Positions 52,579 through 61,079 of a stretch of 64,000 nt of DNA are shown here, one piece after another. Source of the stretch: Subdoligranulum variabile (GTDB lineage Bacteria > Bacillota > Clostridia > Oscillospirales > Ruminococcaceae). Under the pieces are notes generated by a model. The model was given only the letters and a program-made list of their open reading frames with translations. It searched no databases and had not been told where the DNA came from. Both the position numbers and the translations under genes were made by a program. The stretch lies in assembly GCF_025152575.1 (NCBI RefSeq), contig NZ_CP102293.1, positions 248,001 to 312,000 of the forward strand, read 5' to 3'. How positions within the stretch are numbered: the stretch's first letter is position 1; each line of letters starts with the position of its first letter.

Positions 52579-52607
52579 TTGACGGACTTGGCACAATATG
52601 GTATCAT
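52579..52607 (+). promoter_or_regulatory. rep promoter
   Basis: TTGACG (52579-52584), 17-bp spacer, TATCAT (52602-52607). The spacer contains GGCACA, half of an iteron, which could allow autorepression by Rep. Confidence 0.72.
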
Positions 52608-52653
52608 CTTGCGGGTTAACAGAAAAAAAGATAATACGTGAGGAGCATTGCTC

Positions 52654-54522
52654 GTGGCAAGTCGAAAAACCTCTACAGAATTTTCTTCTCTCCTTGCAGA
52701 AGATTTTGAAGAGCAGGAACAAACAGTCGCTACTTACGGAGAACGGGGGAATCAGACCGTTGTCCGTAAATCTAACGAACTCATTCAAAATGCGATGTAC
52801 AATTTAACGCTGAGCCAGCAGAAATTGATGCTCCACATTTTTGCAATGATAAAACCGTCTGATACGGAACTTCCTCGGTACGAAATGTCGATTTACGAAT
52901 TTCTGAAGCTCTGTGGCGTGGACCCTCATAATGGGTCTATGTATAATCAGGTCAAAAAAAACATTTCTGATATTGCAAGCACTCCGGTTCAATGGATCCG
53001 GATTGAAGGAACGCAAAAAATCACTATGTTCCGTTGGATCGATGGAAGTACCATTGATAAACGAACCGGGAAAATCACACTGACTTTAAGCCCCTTCCTG
53101 AAACCGCATCTGATTCAGCTCAAAGAGTTCTATACAACAATGGATGTAACCTACATCATGCTGATGAAAAGTCAGTACAGTGTCAGAATTTATGAGCTTT
53201 GCAAGAGCTATCAGAATTTGTATCTTCAAAACAAGGCCAAGGGAAAGCCTTTGGTGTGGGATATTGACAACCTGCGCAAACAGGTTGACTGTTCCGCCAC
53301 AAACTGGGCCCATATCCGGCGAACGGTTTTGGATAAGGCTAAAAGCGAAATAAACGGTCATACAGATATTCTTTTTGATTATGCTGTTTATAAAAAGGCA
53401 AAATCGAAAGTTGTAGAAATTTCTGTTCAGATCGAGCAGGTCGAGCAGACTGAAGCTGCACAAAATCTCACCGACATTGCTTCTACGATTTCCAAAAGGA
53501 GGAAGAGAAAAAATCATCCGATCGCCGAAACAGTGGATGAGGACGATTCTTCTGTTATGTCTTTCGGCTATGTGTCTTCCCCGGAAACAACCATTCCGTA
53601 TTCGTTTGGAAAGAGGCCGGCAGAGCTGAAAAAGGAAATTCAGATCCGTGCGGAACTTGCTTCTTTGAAGAATGAATTGACCGTTTCGGAACTGGAAGCG
53701 GTAGATGTCATTATCAATACAATGACAAGTATGGCCGGCAAAGCCAGAGGAAAAAATACGCTGATCGATGGTGGAGACCAGCAGTTCTTTGAACTGATGA
53801 ATGAAATCATCTATGAGTGCAAAGGCCTTCGCCGTTGGTTCCTTGGTGTTGCCGGACGCTATGCAAAAGTTGTCATTCCGGTAGCTAAGACAAAAGCCTC
53901 CCCTGTTTTGTATCTGTGGAAGTCCATCCTGGAGGATATGGATAACTATCGTTTGTACACTTCCTGTATAACCCAGGCTGAATCCAGCACAAGCCAAGAA
54001 GACATCTATGAGGCGCATTTTGTGGAGGCAGAGGCTGAGGATGATTCCAATGATGTTCTCGTTCCCCAAGATGCCGATACGAAGAAAAGCATGATCCAGG
54101 CACTTCAGCGGTTTATTGATGAGAAGGAGCTCGATGCGAAGTTGACGCCCGGTCAGAAAGAAGCCTATGAAGATATCCTGAATCTTTCTGCTTATTTTTG
54201 TCGCAGAAACGTCAAAAGCAAAGATGAAGGCATGATGGAAGGAAAAGCCAACATGCAATTCTTGAATAGCTTGAATAAGTGTATTATGAAATACGGGTCT
54301 TTGACGCTTCTCTTCGAGACACTATCCACCATCTATGATTATGATACTTACTGGAAAAAAGTAAATCGCGATGATAGGATCCGGAACCCGAAACTTCTCT
54401 TCCAATCCGAGATTGAACATTCCCTTTTGATGCCGTTCGGTGTGATTGAAAATCAAAAAGCACAACAACAGGCCGGGCAAAACAATGGTTTCACAAGGGA
54501 CTGGCTTTCCTCTTTTGACTGA
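52654..54522 (+). CDS. Rep_3-family replication initiator with long C-terminal extension
   Basis: Probable iteron-binding initiator of plasmid RepA/RepE type. The GTG at 52654 is chosen because AGGAG lies eight bases upstream, whereas the TTG at 52648 is only two bases from it. That gives 622 residues. The first winged helix (about 38-150) begins RKSNELIQNAMYNLTLSQQK and continues into KLMLHIFAMIKP. The second (about 155-265) has YIMLMKSQYSVRIYELCKSY and VDCSATNWAHIRR. A basic patch KRRKRKNH follows near 285. Some 320 residues of unrecognised, mostly helical sequence complete it, about twice the usual family length. GC content is visibly lower than in the neighbours (a sampled 60 bases at 53401 is 43%), suggesting transfer. 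No par, mob or integrase gene accompanies it. Confidence 0.85.
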   Translation: MASRKTSTEFSSLLAEDFEEQEQTVATYGERGNQTVVRKSNELIQNAMYNLTLSQQKLMLHIFAMIKPSDTELPRYEMSIYEFLKLCGVDPHNGSMYNQVKKNISDIASTPVQWIRIEGTQKITMFRWIDGSTIDKRTGKITLTLSPFLKPHLIQLKEFYTTMDVTYIMLMKSQYSVRIYELCKSYQNLYLQNKAKGKPLVWDIDNLRKQVDCSATNWAHIRRTVLDKAKSEINGHTDILFDYAVYKKAKSKVVEISVQIEQVEQTEAAQNLTDIASTISKRRKRKNHPIAETVDEDDSSVMSFGYVSSPETTIPYSFGKRPAELKKEIQIRAELASLKNELTVSELEAVDVIINTMTSMAGKARGKNTLIDGGDQQFFELMNEIIYECKGLRRWFLGVAGRYAKVVIPVAKTKASPVLYLWKSILEDMDNYRLYTSCITQAESSTSQEDIYEAHFVEAEAEDDSNDVLVPQDADTKKSMIQALQRFIDEKELDAKLTPGQKEAYEDILNLSAYFCRRNVKSKDEGMMEGKANMQFLNSLNKCIMKYGSLTLLFETLSTIYDYDTYWKKVNRDDRIRNPKLLFQSEIEHSLLMPFGVIENQKAQQQAGQNNGFTRDWLSSFD

Positions 54523-55129
54523 TACTGCTTTTTCCATGGTTGTAAAGAAAAGCACAGTATGTTGGAACAGAAGACATAATTATGACAAAACGCAAGGAGA
54601 AAATTCAGGCACTATAATTATCCTTGAAGAGAAGTAACGAGAGCGGAAAAAACACAACAACTGCCAGCAGCATAGAAAAAGTGAGCCTTCCGACCCAGAG
54701 AAAAGAAACCGGCGTTTCTGGCTTTGGAGAGGTATCCCGTTTTCTCACGGGTTGGTTTGCACCCGCTGGAGGGATGGCAGCCAATGAGAGCCGACCAAAA
54801 CCGGTTCAGGCCGTTCCTGAAAGAGCGAAGGCCGCCGGGATTTCCCTGATTCGATATTCCGGCGAAGAAGATGCCGTTGTCCGTTGCCATCGGCTCGGTC
54901 CCGGGCCCCTTATCTTTTGCGACAAAAGCCATGGTCCAATCCTGCCTGTAAAACAGCATGGCATACGGAAATACAGGGTCACAGTTCAGCCTTTTTCTTG
55001 CCTCTTTTTCGTTTCTCCAGAAAATTTGCCTCTTAAAAAATTGATCGTTTGTGCCAACCATCTCGAAAACAAAAAACAAGCCGCCTCCGGTTTTATCTTC
55101 ACCGGGGGCGGCTTGTTGGGTTTACGGCG
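54523..55129. other. 607-base stretch without a recognisable gene
   Basis: It holds a loose iteron copy at 54540-54557 and the thioesterase terminator at 55071-55115. Overlapping frames exist on both strands (+ from 54624, running into the thioesterase gene; - at 54618-55079). Neither has a convincing ribosome site or a family I know. The base composition from about 54700 on is again like the GC-rich chromosome, so the right edge of the AT-rich module may lie near 54650. Confidence 0.5.
55071..55115 (-). terminator. Terminator of the acyl-ACP thioesterase gene
   Basis: Stem 55077-55091 with 55101-55115 (one mismatch), then TTTTTTG on the leftward strand. Confidence 0.87.
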
Positions 55130-55867
55130 TCAAGCAAATGTGATGCTTGCCTCAAAGGCAGATTTTTCTTCCCTCTCTCCGCAGAAATAAAACTGATTTT
55201 CCGCCGTCTGCGCACGCAGCAGCGTAAAGGATTCACCGCGGGGGATCTCACGGTGATAGTAGATCTTCAGGTCCCTGACCTCACCCCGGTCCCATACGTC
55301 CCACGGCAGCGCATCGCAGAGGATATCCGCATAGCGGGTATTGTTCATATGACCGTTCATATCGCAACGGGAATAGGTCGCCACGCAGTCCCCTATCCGC
55401 TCACAATCGGCAGGATCTGCTTTTACCATCTTCATAGGAAGTTCAAACGGTACATCCGGTGCCCACTGGTCGTTGAACTGTTCAGGATGCTTGCGCAGGA
55501 TCAGCCGTTTTTCGGTATCAATCAGTACCCAGCGACTGTCCAGCACTGCCACCTGCTTACCCTGGGCATCATAGAAGGTCGTGATGCGCTTATTGACGGC
55601 CCGCTTGCACCGCTCCGGCTCCGTGGTGACAGTGAGGACCTCATCCACATGGGGCGTACGGTCAATATGCAGGGCCTGTTTGGCCAATACATACGCCGTA
55701 TGGGTGGCCGCATACAAAGCGTCATTGAGGCCCACTGCCTCGGCGTGAATGGTGGCAATCTGCTGGCCGTAGCGCAGCAGCGCACCGGGTTTTACATTGC
55801 CATGATGATCGCCGTCGTGGCGGTAAACGGTATATTGTTGGGTATAGGTAGTAATCGGTTCCGGCAT
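55130..55867 (-). CDS. Acyl-ACP thioesterase (FatA/FatB family)
   Basis: Releases free fatty acids from ACP. The 245-residue protein has two hot-dog domains. The first starts with YTVYRHDGDHHGNVKPGALL (about residues 12-31). The second has the catalytic-type motif SRCDMNGHMNNTRYADI (about 168-184), with the Asp-Asn-His-Asn residues of this family. Clostridia use such enzymes to export or recycle acyl groups. It stands alone between the rep region and the pot operon. Confidence 0.9.
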   Translation of the reverse strand: MPEPITTYTQQYTVYRHDGDHHGNVKPGALLRYGQQIATIHAEAVGLNDALYAATHTAYVLAKQALHIDRTPHVDEVLTVTTEPERCKRAVNKRITTFYDAQGKQVAVLDSRWVLIDTEKRLILRKHPEQFNDQWAPDVPFELPMKMVKADPADCERIGDCVATYSRCDMNGHMNNTRYADILCDALPWDVWDRGEVRDLKIYYHREIPRGESFTLLRAQTAENQFYFCGEREEKSAFEASITFA

Positions 55868-55942
55868 GGCGGCCCCTCCCTCTCGTAAACAATCTGTTTT
55901 TTGTCAATTCTTAGTATTATAGCACGTTGTCCCGGGAAATGC

Positions 55943-55974
55943 AAAAAAAGAAGCCGCAGGTTTTTTCCCTGCGG
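55943..55974 (-). terminator. Terminator of the pot operon
   Basis: Seven-bp stem (55954-55960 with 55968-55974), then CTTCTTTTTTT on the leftward strand. Confidence 0.88.
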
Positions 55975-55987
55975 TTTCCATTCAGAA

Positions 55988-57232
55988 TCAATAGTCGTCG
56001 CGTACTTTTTTGCGCAGTTTGCGCCAGATGTTGAAGAAGGAAATCACCAGCGCCAAGGCCAGCAGCACGACGACCATCCAGCCGCTGCCGCCCTCTTCGT
56101 AGCTCTTCATCTCACTCCACTGGGAGTCCAATGCCGCGTTGATCTCGTCGGGCAGTGTGGTAAAGACTTCGGCCTTGCTCATCACATCCTCACCGGGATA
56201 AGCAATCTCGCTGTATTTCAGGTCGTCATCCAGCTGTTCCCATACCGCCGTGATGGGCGTGGAGTAGCCGATATAATCACAGTTGGCCAGACCCACCGAC
56301 GGTTCACACATATAGTTGATGAACAGTTCCGCCGCTTCCTTGTTGTTGGAGTTGGATGGAATGCACATGCTGTCCACAAAGAAGTTTACGCCTTCACTGG
56401 GATGCACAAAGGCCAGATCCGGGTTTTCGTCGATCATCGTCAGGGCATCACCTGCATAGTAGGGCGCCATAGCGGCTTCGCCGCCCTCCATCTTGTCGAA
56501 AATCTCGTCCATGACATAGGCCTGAACCACGCTCTTCTGGTTCTTGAGCTCCTGCATGACGGTTTCAACTTCTTCCACAGAACCGGGGTTCAACGAATAG
56601 CCCAGCTTTTTCGCGGCAATGGCATAGGCGTCCCGGGAGTTGTTGAACATCAGCACATTGTTGGCGTACTGCACATCCCACAGTGCCGCCCAGCTGGTAG
56701 GTGCTTCATCCACCAGGGTCGTGTTGTAAATCAGTCCGGTGGTGCCCCAGGTATAGGGAACGCTGTAGGTATTCTCGGGATCAAAGTCCCAACCAAGATA
56801 TTCCTCACCGATACCGGCGAAATCCGGAATGTTATCAAAATCCAGCGGAGCCAGCATGCCTTCCTCGGCCATTTTTCCCACCATATAGTCCGACGGGAAA
56901 ATCACATCGTAGGTGGCGCCACCGGATTTCATCTTGGCATAGAGACTCTCGTTGGAATCGAATGTGGTGTAATTGACCTTGATGCCGGTCAAGTCCTCGA
57001 AGGCCGAAACCACATCCACACTGTCATCGGAACCATCGGAAATATACAGGCCCCAGTTGTAGACGTTCAGGGTGATGTTGTCATCGGCAAAGCGGGTCCA
57101 GTCATAATCCGCGGAGACCGAGATATCGTCATTGACGGCGATGGTCTCTTCTTCCGCCATGGCAGCCGGTGCCGCGGCCGCTGCCAGCATGCCGGCGGCC
57201 AGGACCGCGGCAAACAGTTTTTCAGCTTTCAT
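55988..57232 (-). CDS. potD: Spermidine/putrescine-binding protein with C-terminal membrane anchor
   Basis: Captures polyamines outside the membrane for the PotABC transporter. The 414-residue protein starts with a signal peptide (KLFAAVLAAGMLAAAAAPAAMA, no lipobox Cys). The binding domain begins near ITLNVYNWGLYISDG (about residue 53), with FPSDYMVGKMAEEGML and VPYTWGTTGLIYN typical of PotD. Unlike usual PotD lipoproteins it ends in a membrane segment (about 383-404, WMVVVLLALALVISFFNIW) followed by a basic tail, so it is probably anchored by its C-terminus. Last gene of potABCD. Confidence 0.92.
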   Translation of the reverse strand: MKAEKLFAAVLAAGMLAAAAAPAAMAEEETIAVNDDISVSADYDWTRFADDNITLNVYNWGLYISDGSDDSVDVVSAFEDLTGIKVNYTTFDSNESLYAKMKSGGATYDVIFPSDYMVGKMAEEGMLAPLDFDNIPDFAGIGEEYLGWDFDPENTYSVPYTWGTTGLIYNTTLVDEAPTSWAALWDVQYANNVLMFNNSRDAYAIAAKKLGYSLNPGSVEEVETVMQELKNQKSVVQAYVMDEIFDKMEGGEAAMAPYYAGDALTMIDENPDLAFVHPSEGVNFFVDSMCIPSNSNNKEAAELFINYMCEPSVGLANCDYIGYSTPITAVWEQLDDDLKYSEIAYPGEDVMSKAEVFTTLPDEINAALDSQWSEMKSYEEGGSGWMVVVLLALALVISFFNIWRKLRKKVRDDY

Positions 57233-57233
57233 C

Positions 57234-58085
57234 TCAGCGCGCCCCCTCTTCCTGCATGGCTTTGCGGATTGCCGTTTGATTTTTGCGGTAGGCGCGGGAA
57301 TCCGCCGCGTTGGAGATCAGGATAATGGCAAGGATCACACAGAACATAACTGCCGACAAGGCGTTGATCTCGGGGCTGACCTTTTTACGGGTCATGGAAT
57401 AGATGGCGATGGGCAGTGTCTGCATCGTGCCGGAGTTGAAATACGAGATCATGAAGTCGTCGATGGAGTAGGTCAGGCAGATGAGGAATGCCGACAGAAT
57501 CGCCGGGGAAAGCTGCGGCAAAATGACCTTGAAGAAAGCCTGCCGCGGTGTGCAGCCCAGGTCCAGCGCTGCATTATACAGGCTGGGATCCAGCTGCCGC
57601 AGCTTGGGGCCAACATTGAAAATCACATATGGAACATTAAAGGTAATGTGGGCAATGATAAGCGTGGGCCAGCCGAAGAGGCCCCCGTCCCCGCCGACGC
57701 CGAAGTTCTGTGCCATGACAAAGAGCAGCATCAGCGATACGCCGGTGATGATCTCGGGGTTGACAACGGGTACATAGCTGATGTTGTTCACAATCAGCTG
57801 GGTGCGTCGGCTCATGGAATTGATGCCGATGGTGGCAAGTGTACCCAGCACGGTGGCCAGCACACTGGAAACCAGCGCCAGCACCAGGCTGAGTCCCAGT
57901 GCCGAGAGGATCATTTCGTTGTGGAAGAGGCTCTTATACCAATCCAGTGTAAAGCCGGTAAAGTTGGCGCGGGATTTGCTTTCGTTGAAGCTGAAGGCGA
58001 TCATGACCGCAATAGGCAGGTACATGAAGCAGAAGATCAGGATGATATAGGTGCGCTGCAAAATGACCGATTGCTTTTTGTTCAT
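57234..58085 (-). CDS. potC: Spermidine/putrescine ABC transporter permease
   Basis: Second membrane subunit of the polyamine importer. The 283-residue protein has six predicted membrane segments and the EAA-type loop AALDLGCTPRQAFFKVILPQ (about residues 166-185) that contacts PotA. Starts one base after the potB stop. Confidence 0.92.
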   Translation of the reverse strand: MNKKQSVILQRTYIILIFCFMYLPIAVMIAFSFNESKSRANFTGFTLDWYKSLFHNEMILSALGLSLVLALVSSVLATVLGTLATIGINSMSRRTQLIVNNISYVPVVNPEIITGVSLMLLFVMAQNFGVGGDGGLFGWPTLIIAHITFNVPYVIFNVGPKLRQLDPSLYNAALDLGCTPRQAFFKVILPQLSPAILSAFLICLTYSIDDFMISYFNSGTMQTLPIAIYSMTRKKVSPEINALSAVMFCVILAIILISNAADSRAYRKNQTAIRKAMQEEGAR

Positions 58086-58086
58086 C

Positions 58087-58908
58087 TCACATCACCCCTT
58101 CCATTTCCGACTCGTCGAAGCTGGAGGTGAAGCTCATGCAGAGCAGCACGATGACCATCAGCACCAGGCTCATGGCAGAACCCAGGTTCAGGTTGTAGGA
58201 GTTGCCGAGGAACTGCAGTTCGATCAGGTCACCGATGAGCAGATTGGAACCGCCGCCCAGCATGCGGCTGATGATGAAGGTAGAGACTGACGGCACAAAG
58301 ACCTGGGTGATGCCGGTGGCGATACCGGGGCCTGTGAGGGGCACCAGGACCCGCCAGAGGATCTGCCAGACATTGCAGCCCAGATCCTGGGCTGCTTCGA
58401 TGATGGAGTCGTCGATCTTGGTCATGGCCGTGTAGATCGGCAGAATCATAAAAGGCAGATAGTTATAGACCATACCCAGCACAACAGCGCCGGAAGTATT
58501 GATCATATTGAAAGGGCCGATGCCGAAGAGGCCAAAAAATTTGTTGATCAGGCCGTTCTTTTCCAGCAGCGTCATCCAGGCGTAGGTGCGCAGCAAAAAG
58601 TTCATCCACATGGGCAGCATGACCAGCATGAGCATGATATGCTGCTTGTTGGCGCGCAGACGGGAGAGGAAATATCCTACCGGGAACGCGAGAATCAGGC
58701 AGATGACAGTGGACACCGCCGCCAGAATAAGGCTGCGGGCAAAAACACTGGAGTATCGGCCGATCTGGGTCAGATTGTCCAGCGTAAACTGCCCGTCGGC
58801 ATTGGTCAGGGCATACCAGATGACAATGAAGAGAGGCACCACGATAAAGGCTGCCATCCACACCAGGTAAGGGCCCGCCAGCCAGCGGGAGGTTTTGGAT
58901 TTGAGCAT
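58087..58908 (-). CDS. potB: Spermidine/putrescine ABC transporter permease
   Basis: First membrane subunit. The 273-residue protein has six membrane segments and the coupling loop EAAQDLGCNVWQILWRVLVP (about residues 170-189). ACGGAGGTG lies before the ATG. Three bases after potA. Confidence 0.92.
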   Translation of the reverse strand: MLKSKTSRWLAGPYLVWMAAFIVVPLFIVIWYALTNADGQFTLDNLTQIGRYSSVFARSLILAAVSTVICLILAFPVGYFLSRLRANKQHIMLMLVMLPMWMNFLLRTYAWMTLLEKNGLINKFFGLFGIGPFNMINTSGAVVLGMVYNYLPFMILPIYTAMTKIDDSIIEAAQDLGCNVWQILWRVLVPLTGPGIATGITQVFVPSVSTFIISRMLGGGSNLLIGDLIELQFLGNSYNLNLGSAMSLVLMVIVLLCMSFTSSFDESEMEGVM

Positions 58909-58911
58909 CGC

Positions 58912-59958
58912 TTACACCTCCGTACGGGCCATGATATGGATCTCGTCGGGGCCGATATTCATGCCGATCAGTTCGCCGGGCTGGCTGGCCTGGGTGGAGT
59001 GGATCAGCCATTCGTAGCCTTCCACATCCACGTGCATCTCAAAATGCACCCCTTTGAAGATCACTTCCCGGACAAGACCGGTGAGCATGCCGATGGAAGG
59101 CGGCACGATCTGCACGTCCTCGGGGCGGATGACCACCTGGACCGGCTCGTTGGGTTTGAAGCCGCGGTCCACGCAGGTGAAGTCATGACCGCCGAAGTTT
59201 ACGAGAAAGTCCTTGATCATGACGCCGTCCACAATGTTGGAGTCGCCGATGAACCGTGCCACAAAGGCATTGCGGGGTTCGTTGTAGATGTCCTGGGGAG
59301 AACCGATCTGCTGGATGTTGCCGCCCGACATGACCACAACTGTATCTGACATGGTCAGCGCTTCCTCCTGGTCATGGGTGACGTAGACGAAGGTGATATT
59401 CATTTCGCGCTGCAGGCGTTTGAGTTCCAACTGCATCTCCTTGCGGAGCTTGAGGTCCAGAGCGCCCAGCGGCTCGTCCAGCAGAAGCACCCGCGGCTGG
59501 TTGACCAGGCTGCGGGCAATGGCCACACGCTGCTGCTGACCGCCGGACAGCTGATGGATGCTGCGGCGTTCAAAGCCCTTCAGGCCGACGATCTCCAGCA
59601 TTTCCAGTACCTTGGGGCGGATCTCCTCCTCCGGCAGCTTTTTCAGCCGCAGCCCGAAAGCCACATTTTCAAACACGTTCAGGTGCGGAAAAAGCGCATA
59701 CTTCTGGAACACCGTATTGACCTGGCGCTTATAGGGCGGCAGATCCGCGATGTCCTTGCCATCAAAAAAGACATTGCCCGATTTCGGGGTGATGAACCCG
59801 GCAATCACACGCAGAGTTGTAGTCTTACCGCAGCCCGAAGGCCCCAGGAAAGTCACGAACTCCTTGTCGTGAATGTCGAGGGAAAGTCCGTCCAGGACCT
59901 TCTGCCCGTCGAAATCGACAACAATGTCTTTCAGTGATACGATGATATTTTCGTCCAT
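58912..59958 (-). CDS. potA: Spermidine/putrescine ABC transporter ATP-binding protein
   Basis: Energises polyamine import. The ATG at 59958 with AAAGGGGG upstream gives 348 residues; the frame stays open for 207 more bases but with non-protein-like sequence. Walker [10 protein letters not shown] (about residues 38-46), the signature [15 protein letters not shown] (about 139), Walker [13 protein letters not shown] (about 160) and a C-terminal TOBE-type domain are visible. First gene of the operon. Confidence 0.95.
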   Translation of the reverse strand: MDENIIVSLKDIVVDFDGQKVLDGLSLDIHDKEFVTFLGPSGCGKTTTLRVIAGFITPKSGNVFFDGKDIADLPPYKRQVNTVFQKYALFPHLNVFENVAFGLRLKKLPEEEIRPKVLEMLEIVGLKGFERRSIHQLSGGQQQRVAIARSLVNQPRVLLLDEPLGALDLKLRKEMQLELKRLQREMNITFVYVTHDQEEALTMSDTVVVMSGGNIQQIGSPQDIYNEPRNAFVARFIGDSNIVDGVMIKDFLVNFGGHDFTCVDRGFKPNEPVQVVIRPEDVQIVPPSIGMLTGLVREVIFKGVHFEMHVDVEGYEWLIHSTQASQPGELIGMNIGPDEIHIMARTEV

Positions 59959-60174
59959 ATTACTGCATCCCCCTTTGCGGAATTTCCCGCAGCAGGTCTG
60001 CAGTCTCTTGCGGCTCGGGCCGCCTGCGTTCCCCTGCGGGTCAGCGTGCTTTATGCCGCCCCGCAAAGGTTTGTTACACGGTCTTTTCCACCCGGAAAAG
60101 TCGCTACAAGCAGCACGTACAACGCCAATGTGGCAGGGTACGATCAGATTTACCCCCAGATGCACACAGAATAC

Positions 60175-60202
60175 ATTATACGGCAGCTGCAGGGTTTGTC
60201 AA
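60175..60202 (-). promoter_or_regulatory. pot operon promoter and about 210-nt leader
   Basis: TTGACA (60197-60202) and TATAAT (60175-60180) with a 16-bp spacer. The leader of roughly 210 nt to potA is GC-rich with several short hairpins (for example near 60010-60060) and could respond to polyamines. I see no known riboswitch in it. Confidence 0.8.
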
Positions 60203-60257
60203 CAGCCATATTTTACATCGGGGTAAAGAATCCTTCATATTTCGGTAAAACTGTACA

Positions 60258-60821
60258 CTATGCAGCTTTCCGCTCATCGTCGAAGGTTTCCCGCGGCGGA
60301 TCGGTCCTTTCTTTCCGTCCATCGGCGGCCATCTCTTCCAGCTTTTCCAGCATATTGTCCCAGGATACCGTCTGCCCGTTCAGGGACAGGCTGACCTGTC
60401 CCTCGAACCCGGCACTTTTGCCGGCAATGCGCAGATCATACCTGCCTGCCGGCAAAGTGACGGTCATCGGGTTCTGGCTGTCCAACGGCCACTGGGCGTT
60501 CAGGGTCTTATCCTCGGCATTGACCACCAGCAGCTTGGCTTCCCCCTTGGTGCCGATCAGGGTGGAGGTCACTTCGCACAAGGTCTGGTCCTTCTCCACC
60601 GTAAAGGAACCCAGGATTCTGACGCCGGAAAAGCTGCCCACATCCAGGGCGTAAGTCCCATCTTCCTGCGTATTTCCCCACCACATAACCGTCGTGTAAT
60701 GATTCATTCCGTCGGTCAGGAAATCCCCCTCATCGTATTTATCATCGTACTGGCTGCAGCCGCACAGCAGAAGTGCTGTAAGCACTGCCACCAGCAAAAG
60801 GAACCCTCTCCGTTTTTTCAT
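60258..60821 (-). CDS. Putative lipoprotein of unknown function
   Basis: The 187-residue product has a lipoprotein signal (MKKRRGFLLLVAVLTALLLC, lipobox ending at Cys 22). A beta-rich domain with GSFTVEKDQTLCEVTSTLIG and TVTLPAGRYDLRIAGKSAGF follows. It ends in a charged tail. Its start overlaps the zinc-ribbon gene by four bases, so it belongs to the GntR-controlled operon. It could be an accessory of the ABC exporter; no family is recognised. Confidence 0.75.
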   Translation of the reverse strand: MKKRRGFLLLVAVLTALLLCGCSQYDDKYDEGDFLTDGMNHYTTVMWWGNTQEDGTYALDVGSFSGVRILGSFTVEKDQTLCEVTSTLIGTKGEAKLLVVNAEDKTLNAQWPLDSQNPMTVTLPAGRYDLRIAGKSAGFEGQVSLSLNGQTVSWDNMLEKLEEMAADGRKERTDPPRETFDDERKAA

Positions 60822-61054
60822 GCCATTGCCTCCTTTGGCATCAGCCGCCGATCAGGAAATCCAGCACATCCCCATCCGTCGCCGCCCTGCTGCTTGTACA
60901 GCTCGGTATAACCGCACTGGCAGCAGCTGATGGTGACGAACTTTTTGTTCTGCACATCGAACAGCTTGGCAAAGTTGCCGCCGGTAGCCTGCAGGCGATC
61001 GGCCTCGTATTCGGTGCAGCCGCACTTGGGACAGACATATTGACGTTTTTCCAT
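60818..61054 (-). CDS. Small zinc-ribbon protein
   Basis: The ATG at 61054 has AAAAGGAG upstream; the product is 78 residues. Two Cys pairs, CPKCGC (about residues 8-13) and CCQCGY (about 43-48), form a zinc ribbon around KLFDVQNKKFVTISC. It resembles the COG3478-type nucleic-acid-binding zinc ribbons. Role unknown. Confidence 0.8.
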   Translation of the reverse strand: MEKRQYVCPKCGCTEYEADRLQATGGNFAKLFDVQNKKFVTISCCQCGYTELYKQQGGDGWGCAGFPDRRLMPKEAMA

Positions 61055-61079
61055 AAAGCACACTCCTTTTATAATCAGA

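Noticed and set aside
51657..54522. The main chromosomal origin oriC
   Set aside because: No dnaA or dnaN, no clear DnaA-box cluster, and genes on both sides run the same way. Only an accessory or domesticated origin can be argued from this window.
51657..54557. Insertion sequence or prophage
   Set aside because: No transposase, integrase, terminal inverted repeats or phage structural genes are visible around the rep gene.
54618..55190. Overlapping frames on both strands after rep as genes
   Set aside because: No family, no convincing start signal; the rightward one runs through the thioesterase terminator into that gene.
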